Shown here: one piece after another, positions 1-9,904 of the stretch
Position numbering within the stretch: position 1 is the stretch's first letter
Layout: each line of letters opens with the position of its first letter
DNA from: Hofstenia miamia
Taxonomy: Eukaryota > Xenacoelomorpha > Acoela
Assembly: GCA_004352715.1 (NCBI GenBank)
Contig: SCFE01000036.1
Coordinates: 782,358-846,357, forward strand
Length of the DNA stretch: 64,000 bases
Reading direction: 5' to 3'
Notes under the pieces: model-generated
Seen by the model: only the letters and a program-made list of their open reading frames with translations
Told to the model about the DNA's origin: nothing
Database searches by the model: none
Program-made: the position numbers and the translations under genes

Positions 1-290
1 AAATATATTTGGAACGAAGGACGAGTAATCTTTATAAGAAAATCTAGTAAAACTAGTTATGCAGAACCTGCATTATATAGACGTGTGACTCTAACAAGTT
101 ATATTGGTAAGTTATTTGAAAGAATTTTGGATTCTAGAATGAGATTTGCCTTTAAGAATATTCTAAATAAAGATAATACACAAGAAGGTTTTGCAAAAAT
201 TATAGTACTTCAAACTATCTATATAGATTGACATTAGCGTTATCCAATACTATATTAGCTCATCAATGCAGAATCTCGTGCGATTGAAGA
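1..290 (+). pseudogene. non-LTR reverse transcriptase fragment
   Basis: Frame 1 reads as the middle of a LINE-type reverse transcriptase: a W-x-x-G-x-VIFI segment, then YRRVTLTSYIGKLFERIL, then QEGF, which match the conserved 'YRPITLTS..GK.FERIL' and 'Q.GF' blocks of non-LTR elements. The reading frame shifts near 190, where STSNYLYRLTLALS continues in another frame. The element is cut at the window edge and interrupted at 309 by the Tc1 insertion. Its continuation beyond 1,590 is not clearly recognisable. It is dead: truncated, frameshifted and with stops. Clade (CR1, RTE, jockey) cannot be assigned by eye. Confidence 0.7.
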
Positions 291-309
291 ACATGTTACA
301 ATACATGTA

Positions 310-1589
310 CAGTACTGGCCAAAAGTTTGGGAAGAGTAACCTGTCTAAAGCGTGTTTTTTCTTAGTATTTACAACAGATTCATTTAGCCAATCAAATTAA
401 CACAACTTTAGTTTACACACAATACATTTTCACTGAAAAAGGATTATCATTATAGTATGAAATATGGTCCGTGGTGGTGAAATTTCATCAACAATGCGTG
501 CTGAAATTCATATCTTGTACAAGGAAGGGTAGAATTATCGCGTTTTAGTTGTTAGCATGGGCGTGTCAGTATCTTCGCTATCAGCAACTGCAAAATTTTT
601 CCTCTCACAAGCAGTCTGGAAATCCAAAACTGACAACCCCTCAGACTGACCGTCTCATTCACCGTTACGTCGTCAATCAACCATTCTCTTCATCTTCTGA
701 AGTCAAAGCAAATCTAGGCGCGCAGTGCAGAATGTATTAACACGCACCATTAGGCGTCGATTGAATACTACCTTTGACCTTCCATCATGCAAACTGGCAG
801 CCAAACCCCGATTGTCTTCAAAGAACATTCGAGACCGTTTGCGCTTCTGCAGGCAATACTACCACTACACCCCTGAGATGTGGCATCAAGTAATGTTTAG
901 TGACGAATCCAAGATTTGACAGTTTACATCATACCGGCCACATGTTCGACGACCAAGAAACCAAAGATTCAACACATGTTACATGCAACAAACTGTCCGC
1001 TCAGCACCTTCTGTGATGATTTGGGGTGCTATAACTGCGAATGAGCGTGCTGGTCTGCATTTTGTTCCTCATAAACAGACAGTCACAGGCAAAGCCTACC
1101 TCAAAATAATTCAGGAGAAAGTTCCCATGTTTATGCAACTTCGCGGAGCATCTGTACTACAAGATGGTGCTCCTTGCCACAGCGCCAAAGTTGTGAAACA
1201 GTGGATTGCATCACAAGACTTTCGGCTGCTTGAGAACGGGCCGGGAAACTCCCAGACCTCAACGTCACAGAAAATTGCTGGCATCACATCAAAAACTGTC
1301 TGAGGAAGCGCCAATGCACCTCACTCGACGATCTGAATGAGCAAATTAAAGTGGCATGGTGCACAGAGATTACTGATGATTATTGTAGAAAATTGGTCGA
1401 GTCAATGTCAAATCGCATTGCTGCGTATTTGGCCAATAATGGCGGACATACAAAATATTAGTGAGTTTTTCTGAATTAACTATTTACTTTCTACACGGTG
1501 TAATCATATTGTTTCTACATTGCTTTTTTTGTGTAAAATACAAAAATTTCTAAATTTGGAAAGTGTTACCAAACTTTTGGCCAGTACTG
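310..1589 (+). mobile_element. Tc1-type DNA transposon, full length, TIRs intact
   Basis: The element is bounded by perfect 21-bp inverted ends, cagtactggccaaaagtttgg at 310-330 and its reverse complement at 1,569-1,589. A TA dinucleotide flanks each side (308-309 and 1,590-1,591), as expected for Tc1/mariner target duplication. Its 1,280 bp length is normal for the family. It sits inside non-LTR retrotransposon debris, so it inserted later. The ends are better preserved than the transposase gene, so it could once have been mobilised in trans. Confidence 0.93.
464..1461 (+). pseudogene. Tc1 transposase (DDE_3), inactivated
   Basis: The likely start is ATG 464 (MVRGGEISSTMRAEIHILYKEG), the usual Tc1-like opening. 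Downstream pieces occur in shifted frames: an HTH-type segment (PKLTTPQTDRLIHR), VLTRTIRRRLN, then the catalytic region. FSDES (about 897-911) carries the first Asp. VLQDGAPCHSAK (about 1,153-1,188) carries the second Asp. GPGNSPDLNVTEN-like sequence (about 1,240-1,275) reaches the last acidic residue across a frameshift. The gene ends at TAG 1,459-1,461. A TAG at about codon 23, a TGA at about 917 and several frameshifts make it non-functional. Parental function: cut-and-paste transposition at TA sites. Confidence 0.88.
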
Positions 1590-1591
1590 TA

Positions 1592-2530
1592 TATTATATA
1601 TACATTCTGGATCAAGGCTATTGTTTCATTTTAAAGCTAGTTGTCTGTTTGAAATGGTTGTTTCCGCACCGTAACGTAAAGCATAATTCAAATGTTGAAA
1701 ATTCAAGCTGGGTCAAATTTGTTGCTCTAAAAATACGGTCTATGAATAATTCTTCCTTAGTTACAATGATTAGACGTTGCAAGACCCGCTAAATTTTCGA
1801 TAGAAATGTGTCAATTGAAAGACTTTATACATGGTAAGTCTTCAGGAAAAGCAGTTTTATTCTACTCTCCAAAAAAGTTTAAAATAAGACAACAAGTATT
1901 ACATAGATTGAATTCCCAAAGATTATTACATCCATACTGTCGGTATGATTAGAAAATTAAATATATTAGAGGCTCTAGTACCAATATTAAAAGGACAACT
2001 ATTTAATGCTGTTAAATTCTTCGTATCTTACTTGACCCCGTAAACTCAAGTAATAGAATATTCATTTGTTCAATTTATTTCTTCTGTTGTACAAATTAGT
2101 CGTTCGTAACACAGATATTGGATGAATTTTAAAACTGTGTTGCATAAATGTTCTGAATTCAAGAACAAAGATTAATGGATGAACAATACATTAGTAATAG
2201 TAAAAAACTTTAATTGTATAATGCAAATCATCATAGATATGAAACAAGCTACAAAATAAAAATTGTAGCATATTAGTTTCTTCCTACAGGTAATAAAAAT
2301 CTTGAGTTTAATTGTGCTAACATTCCTGGAAAAGTTTATGATTGCGTTCTTGTGAATATTATTTGACATGTTCGTAACTTTATCATTTATATTTTGGCAT
2401 AGTTTCAATAAAATTAAGTAAAAAATTTAAAAATTAATGACAGTTTGCTGGATTTTGACTATTTTAAAGCAGGGGACATAGACTGCATTATTTGAGGCGC
2501 TGTTTGTCATAACAGCCAATCAGTATAAAT
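1592..2530. other. no recognisable gene
   Basis: AT-rich sequence following the Tc1 insertion. Short open segments exist at 1,640-1,795 and 1,820-1,950 (for example DFIHGKSSGKAVLFYSPKK), possibly more of the interrupted retroelement, but no diagnostic motif is present. Confidence 0.5.
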
Positions 2531-2534
2531 TATA

Positions 2535-3640
2535 ATTGTCAAAGAGGCATACTTTCACACACTCTATAAACTCAGCTAAACTTCGAGATAGTGTATCGGC
2601 ACTTCCACGTGAATTTGTTGTTATGCCCTCAAACTTACTCAATTGCATACTATGTTTCAGTAAAACATGACAAGCGCTTCTTTGTGGAGCAACACCGTAA
2701 ACTAACAACAAATGGCAATGTTGTCCGCGCATTTTAATCTGGGCACATTCTCTTGAATAAATTGGGCAATGAGCTGTTACGTTATTTGTTCAATGACATG
2801 GAGCATCCTTTGCATAAACATCACCCAGTCGAAATGAGCAAATGCCATTGCAAATAAAAAACTTGAAAAATCAAGTCATGCAGAAAAAACAAATTTTCAT
2901 TATGGTGGTTGAAAGTGATGAAATTTTTACATTTGTGACATTGACAATCCTCAAGTTACATATTTGATTTTGCGTAAATGCTTGACTAAACATGTACACA
3001 GACAAGTTATTGTTCATGCCGTTGATGACGTCTTTTGTGTTACGAATGCTGCGCCATACATGTTGACAGTGGAAAAAATATTGAAGTAACTATATCCATT
3101 ATTTCATGAGCTTTACAAGGCACACCTGCATTCGGCAAAATGTGTAAAGGTTGACACTCGAATTGCTTAAATTAAGGTTGCTATCATAAAAAATACAACT
3201 CGCCGTTTAAATGTCTGACGCAATTGGAATTCCAACAGCATTTGCATTTCAGCAATGTCCGTAATAATATTGTCAACGTATTTACTGATGGTGGACTTCT
3301 AATGCAACGAGCAAAGGAAGCAGTTTCATAGGAGAGCATTGTAGAAGACTTGCTTGACATGACCATGTAAGAGCAGATTGTGAAGTTAATTGAAAAACTC
3401 TAAGGGAGTTATTTATTAGTCAAAGAATCGTATAAAGCAATAAGCTCCCTTTATCTTGGAAATGACACATATGAAATAGAAGTCTATATCAAATCGCGAT
3501 TATAAAATAACGGTTTCACGGCTATAATGAAAAGCAAGCGGATGGACATTTCACCATTTCACCAACATTGTATGCTAAATTACGAAAATGTCAAGCAACA
3601 TCTGCTGCAATAAATTTTAACCACAATAATATAATGAAAT
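2535..3640 (+). pseudogene. hAT-family transposase remnant
   Basis: Successive forward-strand fragments follow the order of a hAT transposase. LPREFVVMPSNLLNCILC followed by RFFVEQHRK (about 2,600-2,705) resembles the N-terminal BED-like zinc-binding region. TNAAPYMLTVEKILK..LYPLFHEL (about 3,042-3,110) matches the conserved 'DAAPYM..A...L..LYP' block of the RNase-H-like core. FTDGGLLMQRAKEAVS and GSYLLVKESYKAISSLYLGNDTYEIEVYIK (about 3,280-3,500, given here only as landmarks) resemble the region before the C-terminal dimerisation domain. Frameshifts and many stops mean it is dead. No terminal repeats were recognised. Confidence 0.7.
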
Positions 3641-4000
3641 AGATATGATGTTGTAACTTAGGCGTCAGCTCATTTCAAATGTTCAATTTCCAGGCAGTTT
3701 CGGACAGTATCAGGCAGTAAAGAATGTCCACATAACATATTAGCGTCATGGAAACTGAATTGTCACTTCAATCCCAATAATTGCAAATAAGTGATTCAAG
3801 AACATTCCAAACCGGCGAAGGTATAGAATAGGGTGCACGCGGAACACGCGGAGCACGCGGATAAAATAAACACTAATACAGGGTAAAAAACGATGAGAAA
3901 TGCAACAACATACGTAAAAAGCTTAAAAAATAATGTATATAGACCAATAACTTTGTATAATTCACCAAATTCGTAGCACGCGGTAACACTCATTAGCACG

Positions 4001-4598
4001 CGGTACATATTTAAGGGGAATTGCAGAGAAAACTGGGAATTCATAAATTTTTTTGTCTATTTTTAACCCAAATGCACGATATAGTTGTACATTTATGTAA
4101 ATCTATACATTTTTTAGTGTAAATCAAGTCTTTTTTTACTTGATTTTTTATATTAATTGGAAATTTCAAAGAATTTGTTCTCTAGATTAGTAGTTATTTT
4201 CGTATTTTATTTACCGATTAGTACCGAATTTATAGCTAGCATGTCCGCGTTGCATAAATATACATTTCGCTAACATTGTTATAAATATATTTTAAATTGN
4301 GCGGTACATATTTAAGGGGAATTGCAGAGAAAACTGGGAATTCATAAATTTTTTTGTCTATTTTTAACCCAAATGCACGATATAGTTGTACATTTATGTA
4401 AATCTATACATTTTTTAGTGTAAATCAAGTCTTTTTTACTTGATTTTTTATATTAATTGGAAATTTCAAAGAATTTGTTCTCTAGATTAGTAGTTATTTT
4501 CGTATTTTATTTACCGATTAGTACCGAATTTATAGCTAGCATGTCTTCGTTGCAAAAATATACATTTTGCTAACATTGTTATAAGTATATTTTAAATT
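4001..4598 (+). repeat. direct duplication around a single N
   Basis: About 298 bp to the left of the N at 4,300 are repeated to its right with only a few differences (atgtccgcg versus atgtcttcg, for example). Copy B has this stretch once. Most likely two alleles or two copies of the element were joined end to end at an unresolved assembly overlap, so copy A is probably about 0.3 kb too long here. Confidence 0.8.
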
Positions 4599-5164
4599 GT
4601 GCGTTGGGTGCAATAACCATGGACCTGTCGATATGCAATTGTTACTGAAAATTTAAATAAATTTACTCAAAATGTTATATGCATTACATATAACGTATAA
4701 ACTTATATATTTTCATACTTATTGAACATGTATATGGGACTCAACATAGGGCCTTTTATAATTGAAGCATGTAGTGCAAGAAACCATTTTTTGCAAATTG
4801 ATTCAAAACGAGAAATCGCCTTTTTTAGTTTCCATTTCAATCTTTGCTTATGTAGTGTCGTTTAACGGATTCTTTATAAAGCAATGATCAAAAACAGGAT
4901 CGTTTCACTTGTTTTGCTCCTAGCAGTATGTAGTTCATCTTCACGCAATTCTAAAGCCATCGGATTTGACAAATTTATCAATTAACGCGTTCTTGAATTA
5001 TGTTTTACTCAACAAATTATAATTGCTTAGTAGATTTAATGAAGTATCTCATTTTGAAATTTAAATCTATTGGTTGTTCGGCTGTAATTAACATTTTGAT
5101 CACAAAAGTGCAATAGCCTAAAGAGATTGATTCAATTCAGAGTTAGCCGTTGCGTTAAATAATG

Positions 5165-5774
5165 TGGGCAATCAAGGGCGCCGCAAGATACTTCTTAAAG
5201 GAGGAGCAAAAAGATTTCTGCACGTGATAATATTTCTCTCATGCTTAAATCTTGCAAGTTGTCTGGTCCTTACTATCCTGACGGTGTCCCTTCCCTTGTA
5301 ATTCATTAAACCTCCTCCATGCTTTCTATCCATTTAAATCATCTTTACTCCTTCATTTGCTCCACTAAGCGCTATCCCGCCTGTTGGAAGACATCTTGGA
5401 TTTCTCCGCGGTTGAAATCTAATCAGCTTCGCTCCTCGCAGGTCACGTCCTACCGCCCAATAGCTATTCTATCTCCACTGTCTATCATCTTTGAACGCCT
5501 TGTTTTTCGTTATGTATTCCCAAAAATTCGTTACCTCAACTCTTCTTCTCAGCATGGCAACCTTCCTGATCGCTCTACAATTACTAACCTGCTCACTCTC
5601 ATCGAAAACTGCTACGTTCACTCTGATAGTAATGATCCTGGTTGTATTATCTTTCTTGGTATCTCAAAAGCCTTTAATAACCTCCCTCACGGCATTCTGC
5701 TTGACAAGTTACGTTTATTTGGTTTTGATTCGGATTTCATTGAACTGTTCCAGTCTTACCTGACCACAGTTTAG
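5165..5774 (+). pseudogene. non-LTR reverse transcriptase fragment inside copy A
   Basis: The forward strand encodes reverse-transcriptase blocks in order: SYRPIAILSPLSIIFERLV (about 5,449-5,506), SQHGNLPDRSTITNLL, then GCIIFLGISKAFNNLPHGIL, matching the 'D.SKAFD.VPH..L' active-site block with the catalytic Asp replaced by Gly. It ends FELFQSYL-like, followed by a stop at 5,772. The upstream part (DNISLMLKSCKLSGP..PDGVP, about 5,225-5,290) is also typical of jockey/CR1-type ORF2. It is cut at both ends and dead. The same fragment occurs inverted in copy B (about 31,725-32,000), so it was inside the DNA element before the copies separated. Confidence 0.85.
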
Positions 5775-5793
5775 TTAGTTTTTAGATATTACT

Positions 5794-5967
5794 ATGTCAA
5801 AACCGGGGATTACCCGTGGTGGCTCTCAGAAAGTTGACCCGGAGACGAGATGCTTTGTGTTAGAAAATGTCAATACTTGCAAAACATGCGCAAGGATTAG
5901 CGGCGATAATTGGGTGCAATGCTTAAAATATATTAGTTGTTATAATAATACGAGTAAAACACATTGA
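5794..5967 (+). pseudogene. start of a non-LTR ORF1 with PHD-like zinc cluster
   Basis: A 57-codon ORF opens MSKPGITRGGSQKVDPETRC and contains CKTCARISGDNWVQCLK, a Cys-x2-Cys...W-x2-Cys pattern like the PHD finger found at the N-terminus of ORF1 in several CR1/L2-type retroelements. It stops at TGA 5,965. It directly follows the truncated reverse transcriptase, so the insert joins two retroelement parts. The equivalent in copy B (reverse strand near 31,690) is frameshifted. Confidence 0.5.
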
Positions 5968-6507
5968 GTAATCGAAATTAATATATTTATATTTTTATCA
6001 AAATTTATTTGAAAATTTCGCCTAAGGTAAGCACTTGATTTAAACTAAACATGTATAGATTTGCAAAAATATACTTTTAGATCGTGTAATTTGTTTAATA
6101 ATAGTTAATTATTTTATGAATTTCATGTTTTTTGTGCTATTATCCTTAAATACGCACCGCGTGCTTACGCGTGTTACCGCGTGCTACGAATTGCTTAATT
6201 ATGCAAAGTTATTGGTCTATATACATTATTTTTTAAGCTTTTTTCATGTTATTGCATTTCTCATCGTTTTTTACCTTGTATTAGTGTTTATTTTGTCCGC
6301 GTGTTCCGCGTGTTCCGCGTGCACCCTATTCTATACCTTCGCCGCTAATTTATATTATTTTTATCGAAAAATTCAAGTGGCTAGTAATTACAAGTTTTTT
6401 TATAATGTTGGACCGAAGATTTTGATTCTTCTTCAATTTGATCGGCTATTATTAAGATTGTCGTCATATTATTTTGCTAATATACCAAAAGCATGTTAAA
6501 TATTATT

Positions 6508-6654
6508 GGATGGAGATTTCTTCAAAGAATTAGAACCTCAAACGTGCCAACCGGTGTTGACTGGCCTACCCATGGTGACAGTACTGGTCAGTAGATTGAA
6601 CGCCAATCTGGCCGGCGTCGGAAAAGTGTGTTTATCAGCCCCAAAATCAAAAAG
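6508..6654 (+). CDS. possible coding exon, unidentified
   Basis: A less AT-rich open segment reads DGDFFKELEPQTCQPVLTG onward to KVCLSAPKSK and runs straight into a strong splice donor, gtaagtg (6,655). There is no ATG and no convincing acceptor upstream, so the 5' edge is uncertain. It lies just inside the inverted interval, next to copy A. It resembles no family I recognise and could be a repeat fragment. Confidence 0.25.
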
Positions 6655-6749
6655 TAAGTGTATTATAACAGTCTATACAAGCATTTTAAACGCTGACCCC
6701 AGCGAATGTATTGTTGTGAAGTGTTTAATGATAAACTTTTATAACTAAA

Positions 6750-7400
6750 GTTTTGTATTTTTGATAAAACTAAGAATATAAATCTGATTGTTGACCGGCC
6801 AGTCAAATTCTTTGCTGATAATTGGTCTGATCGGTACATCTTAATATATCACCTGTTTCAACGATGCTTCAGAATCAAATATGGAAATCATCTATGATTA
6901 TTATACTATTGTTTGTGAACAAGGCTCTCAATAGTGAAAGTGAATTTTTCGATTTGAAACTTGTACAGTTAATCAATATTACAATAGCCGTATTGTAATA
7001 ATCAGATGGTTACACTTCTAAAGTTTTCCCGATACTCTATTTTCAGCAGTTTTTCGTGTGCTCGATACTGTTAAATTATAACTTCCATGCTTACTGCAAG
7101 ACTTACTCAATACATGTACTATCAATTGTGAACAAAAATTTGTTACTAAGGCTATTTTTTAGACCATGCAAAGGGGGCATGTTAACAGTTTTTCATCAGT
7201 AAGTAGTTTCTGTTCAATGAAATCGTGGTTAGGGTTTGCATTAAACTATTATAAAGTTCCACTTTAAGAAAGAAAGCTTTGTTAAAACTACAGACTGAGT
7301 TGAAATTTTTTACTAAAAGCTATTCCTGAAAATGTCAAGTAAGATATATTTAAAATAAAATGTTAATAAGGTTTAACATTTAAATGTAATTCATCTCACT
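6750..7400. other. no recognisable gene
   Basis: AT-rich sequence; nothing coding or structured seen on either strand. Confidence 0.5.
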
Positions 7401-7402
7401 AT

Positions 7403-7592
7403 TGTAGCATCGCTGGTAGTTGTTACTATTTATCGGCCAGACCTCGCGCTTTTCTTGTTAGTGACTGGTAGTTGTAATATTTGTACATATTGTAAGTAAC
7501 ATTGTATATAAAGACCAAAGCATTTTGTAAATAGAAATAGTTTGAACTGTATTCTCTTTGTGTTTGCTAGAATCACCCCCTGTGATTCTACA
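7403..7592 (+). mobile_element. solo LTR, 190 bp
   Basis: The unit begins TGTAGCATCG and ends GATTCTACA, so it has TG...CA with TGTAG/CTACA inverted ends, and is flanked by the 4-bp direct repeat CTAT (7,399-7,402 and 7,593-7,596), the duplication size of Ty3/gypsy integrases. It contains a TATA-like tgtatataaag near 7,505. No internal retroelement sequence lies on either side, so recombination between two LTRs probably removed the body. The strand is set by the TATA-like box and is tentative. Confidence 0.75.
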
Positions 7593-7974
7593 CTATCGAA
7601 TTTAGAGCATACTTGCGTATTCATTATTTAATATGCGTTGTAATATTGCACTTTTCTAACAAGTTAGCCCCTTAATTGGACATGTCGAAATAATTGCATC
7701 TATACATAGGCCAACTTTTTGTGCGTGTTTCAAATATATTTTAGAAATTTTGAAAGCGGCGGTTATTTCAAGTGAATTTAATATCGACTTTAGAAATTCG
7801 ACAAGTATTTCGTATTTCATTTCTGAATCCTGTAGCAACACTTTCCAAGCAATTATTCCATTGATGAAATCCTCACGTTAATTACTAGCTATATGTAATC
7901 CCTGAAAATTATTACTTAGTTTATGTAAGTTTTATTTAACTTTATTAAATTTTCTGATACTTTTAGATGTAAAA

Positions 7975-8856
7975 ATGTCAGTCCATAACTTTGAAGATAT
8001 AGCTAAAGATCTTAAATTTGGAATTGAACATCTAGCTAAGCAAATTCACGATGAAGAATCTGCAACCACTTATTTTATTAACGAATGCCGCGAAATCGAA
8101 GCTAAATGTCAAGTCTCCACAAAAGAAATGAGTGTTGTAAATGAAGCTATCAATTCTAACACAAGTTTATTACAACAAATTCAAACTAATCAAAATGATG
8201 TAGCTAGTACATTAAGGATGGTTATTGCTCAAAAGGAGGCCATGACATTTAAAGTAAGTTCAATTAAGAATGACTATAGCATGAAAAGGGCTCAAAAATT
8301 GCAGAAACTCGAAAAGTATCAAAGCATTTTCAATAAATATCAAGAAATTTATCATAAATCACCGCTTGGAAAGCAATATAATGATGTCTATAATGCAAAA
8401 AAAGATATGCAAGAACAGGTTTTTAAACATCAACAGATTCAAACTGCTCTAGAAGCACAAATCAGTGAAATTAGTCGTAAAATTGCAGATGCGAAAGAAT
8501 CCATTAGCTTTAGAGATTATTGCGTATTGCTTGCGAAAACGTTTTTGCGGTATCGTTCGAGTGTAAATCATTATATGCAGCTTTCAAAAGCTGTTAACAA
8601 AGCTCAATTACAAATTGAAAATTTGTTACGCACAAAGAAAAATTTGGAAGCAATTTATGCAGAATTGAAAAATGAAATCGAATGTCAAACTAACCGATTT
8701 TTAGATGCTGTTAAGCTGAAGAAACCTACTATGATCAGTACTTCTTTCTTGACAGTTCCTAAATCTACTGATCTCATTCAAAAAAAGAGTAGTAGGGTGT
8801 TTCAAATTTTTATTTCACATCATCTATATGAAGAGCAGAGGCGCAAAACCAACTAA
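7975..8856 (+). CDS. coiled-coil protein, possibly SIX6OS1-like
   Basis: An uninterrupted 293-codon ORF starts ATG 7,975 and stops TAA 8,854. It is Lys/Glu/Gln-rich with heptad-like spacing through most of residues 10-245 and has no membrane segment or signal peptide. The block FNKYQEIYHKSPLGKQY (residues ~114-130), followed by a long helix, resembles my recollection of SIX6OS1/C14orf39, a synaptonemal-complex central-element protein (KYSETPF..EYY); this is a weak, memory-based match. A pyrimidine tract with cttttag lies 8 bp before the ATG, so the exon may be joined to a 5' UTR exon. A single large exon is unusual for that family and could mean a retrocopy. It is the largest intact non-transposon ORF in the window. 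Confidence 0.65.
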   Translation: MSVHNFEDIAKDLKFGIEHLAKQIHDEESATTYFINECREIEAKCQVSTKEMSVVNEAINSNTSLLQQIQTNQNDVASTLRMVIAQKEAMTFKVSSIKNDYSMKRAQKLQKLEKYQSIFNKYQEIYHKSPLGKQYNDVYNAKKDMQEQVFKHQQIQTALEAQISEISRKIADAKESISFRDYCVLLAKTFLRYRSSVNHYMQLSKAVNKAQLQIENLLRTKKNLEAIYAELKNEIECQTNRFLDAVKLKKPTMISTSFLTVPKSTDLIQKKSSRVFQIFISHHLYEEQRRKTN

Positions 8857-8859
8857 ATC

Positions 8860-9350
8860 CAAAAACTAGAATTTCCGCAAATGAGTTTTCTATATCTCAG
8901 GTGGAAAGTATATCGAAATTAATTTTTTTTCTGTTGTTATGAATAGACTGCCTATCTATTCACTGAATGATGTGACTTTTCCAGATAAACTACTTTTTCT
9001 AATTTAAATATTCTCAAATTCGTCTTTGGATGCAAAACCAACTAAATACAAATACAACTTTCTTGTTATTGGAAGATACCAAAAAATTACAATGTAGCTT
9101 TTGTTTGGATCATTTTGCGATGAATTATATGTAAATATTGTTATATTGACTGCTTTACTCGCCTAATATATTGCTTTAACGGAAAGATATTGGTACATAA
9201 CTATGCACAGGGATTAGTTTTTAAAATTGTAATTTTTACAAAATAGTTAAAAAAACTGAATGAAAATTGGGATATCAATACAATGAAACAAATTTGAGAA
9301 TGATAATGTAATTATTCATTTTGATTCTCAAAATTAATGATGCACACAAC
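8860..9350. other. AT-rich spacer with a repeated 18-mer
   Basis: No gene seen. The string gcaaaaccaactaaat occurs at 8,843 (overlapping the stop of the coiled-coil ORF) and 9,032, and in inverted form at 9,744-9,761. Confidence 0.5.
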
Positions 9351-9351
9351 T

Positions 9352-9636
9352 TTAAAATTCATCTTCAGCATCAGATTGTGGAATAATGTCTTTGTTCTTT
9401 AGGATTGTTTCATAGCATTGCACAATCTCATCATTCGCTCCGATTTCGTGTATCAACTTCATGACAGCTCAGAGTCATATCTGCATGCTATTTTTTGGAT
9501 TACCTTTATTCCGTCATACCTTGAGGCCTTCTCTCCTTCCCATTTTGTTTGAGTCTTGTCTCTTTTACGTTTTCTACTCGTAACAAAAGGTAAAACCTCT
9601 TCATTCATATCCTTGAAATCGTTTATAGTTTCCATT
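9352..9636 (-). CDS. small unidentified gene or remnant
   Basis: On the reverse strand, ATG 9,636 opens 57 codons containing FVTSRKRKRDKTQTKWEGEK, a basic, nuclear-localisation-like stretch, and stopping near 9,463. A second frame then gives MKLIHEIGANDEIVQCYETI and ends in the acidic tail SDAEDEF before TAA (9,352). The two halves read like one protein split by a frameshift or a small intron (gtaatcc lies between them), but no splice choice restores one frame cleanly. Family unknown. Confidence 0.35.
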
Positions 9637-9904
9637 TTGTTTTGTTTCCTGGATGTAAGATGGCGTGTCGCACGTGTAGTAGGGCAGTGGTGAGAAATTT
9701 GATTGGTTGAGAGGATATAATTGACTTTGCAAATAACAACTAGTGGATTTAGTTGGTTTTACATAAAAAAGCAAAATCGAGGCTATTGAAACTCCAGGAT
9801 GTAATTGGTTTTGAAACACAACAGTATTATCAGCGGATGAGTCTCACTTAACATAAAGTGATTTGAAGAAAAAATGGAAAAAAAAAATATATATATATAC
9901 CTTT

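Larger units (their letters stand above)
3814..6343 (+). mobile_element. TIR DNA element, copy A (unclassified)
   Basis: The ends are long near-perfect inverted repeats of about 200 bp (3,814-~4,017 and ~6,145-6,343), starting ggcgaaggtatagaataggg. Both ends carry several copies of the heptamer cacgcgg, at the terminus and again about 150 bp inside, which look like transposase-binding sites (inference). Inside are AT-rich sequence, a reverse-transcriptase fragment and a PHD-like ORF start. No transposase is visible, so it is presumably non-autonomous. Its two flanks, ttccaaacc (3,805-3,813) and gctaattt (6,344-6,351), do not match each other but match the flanks of copy B inverted. Target duplications of 8-9 bp would suit hAT, MULE, Merlin or KDZ-type elements; I cannot choose between them. 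Confidence 0.85.

Noticed and set aside
3796-4044. ORFs with a Ser-Ala-Cys repeat (also 6,116-6,499)
   Set aside because: They are translations of the terminal inverted repeats with their cacgcgg motifs, not a protein family.
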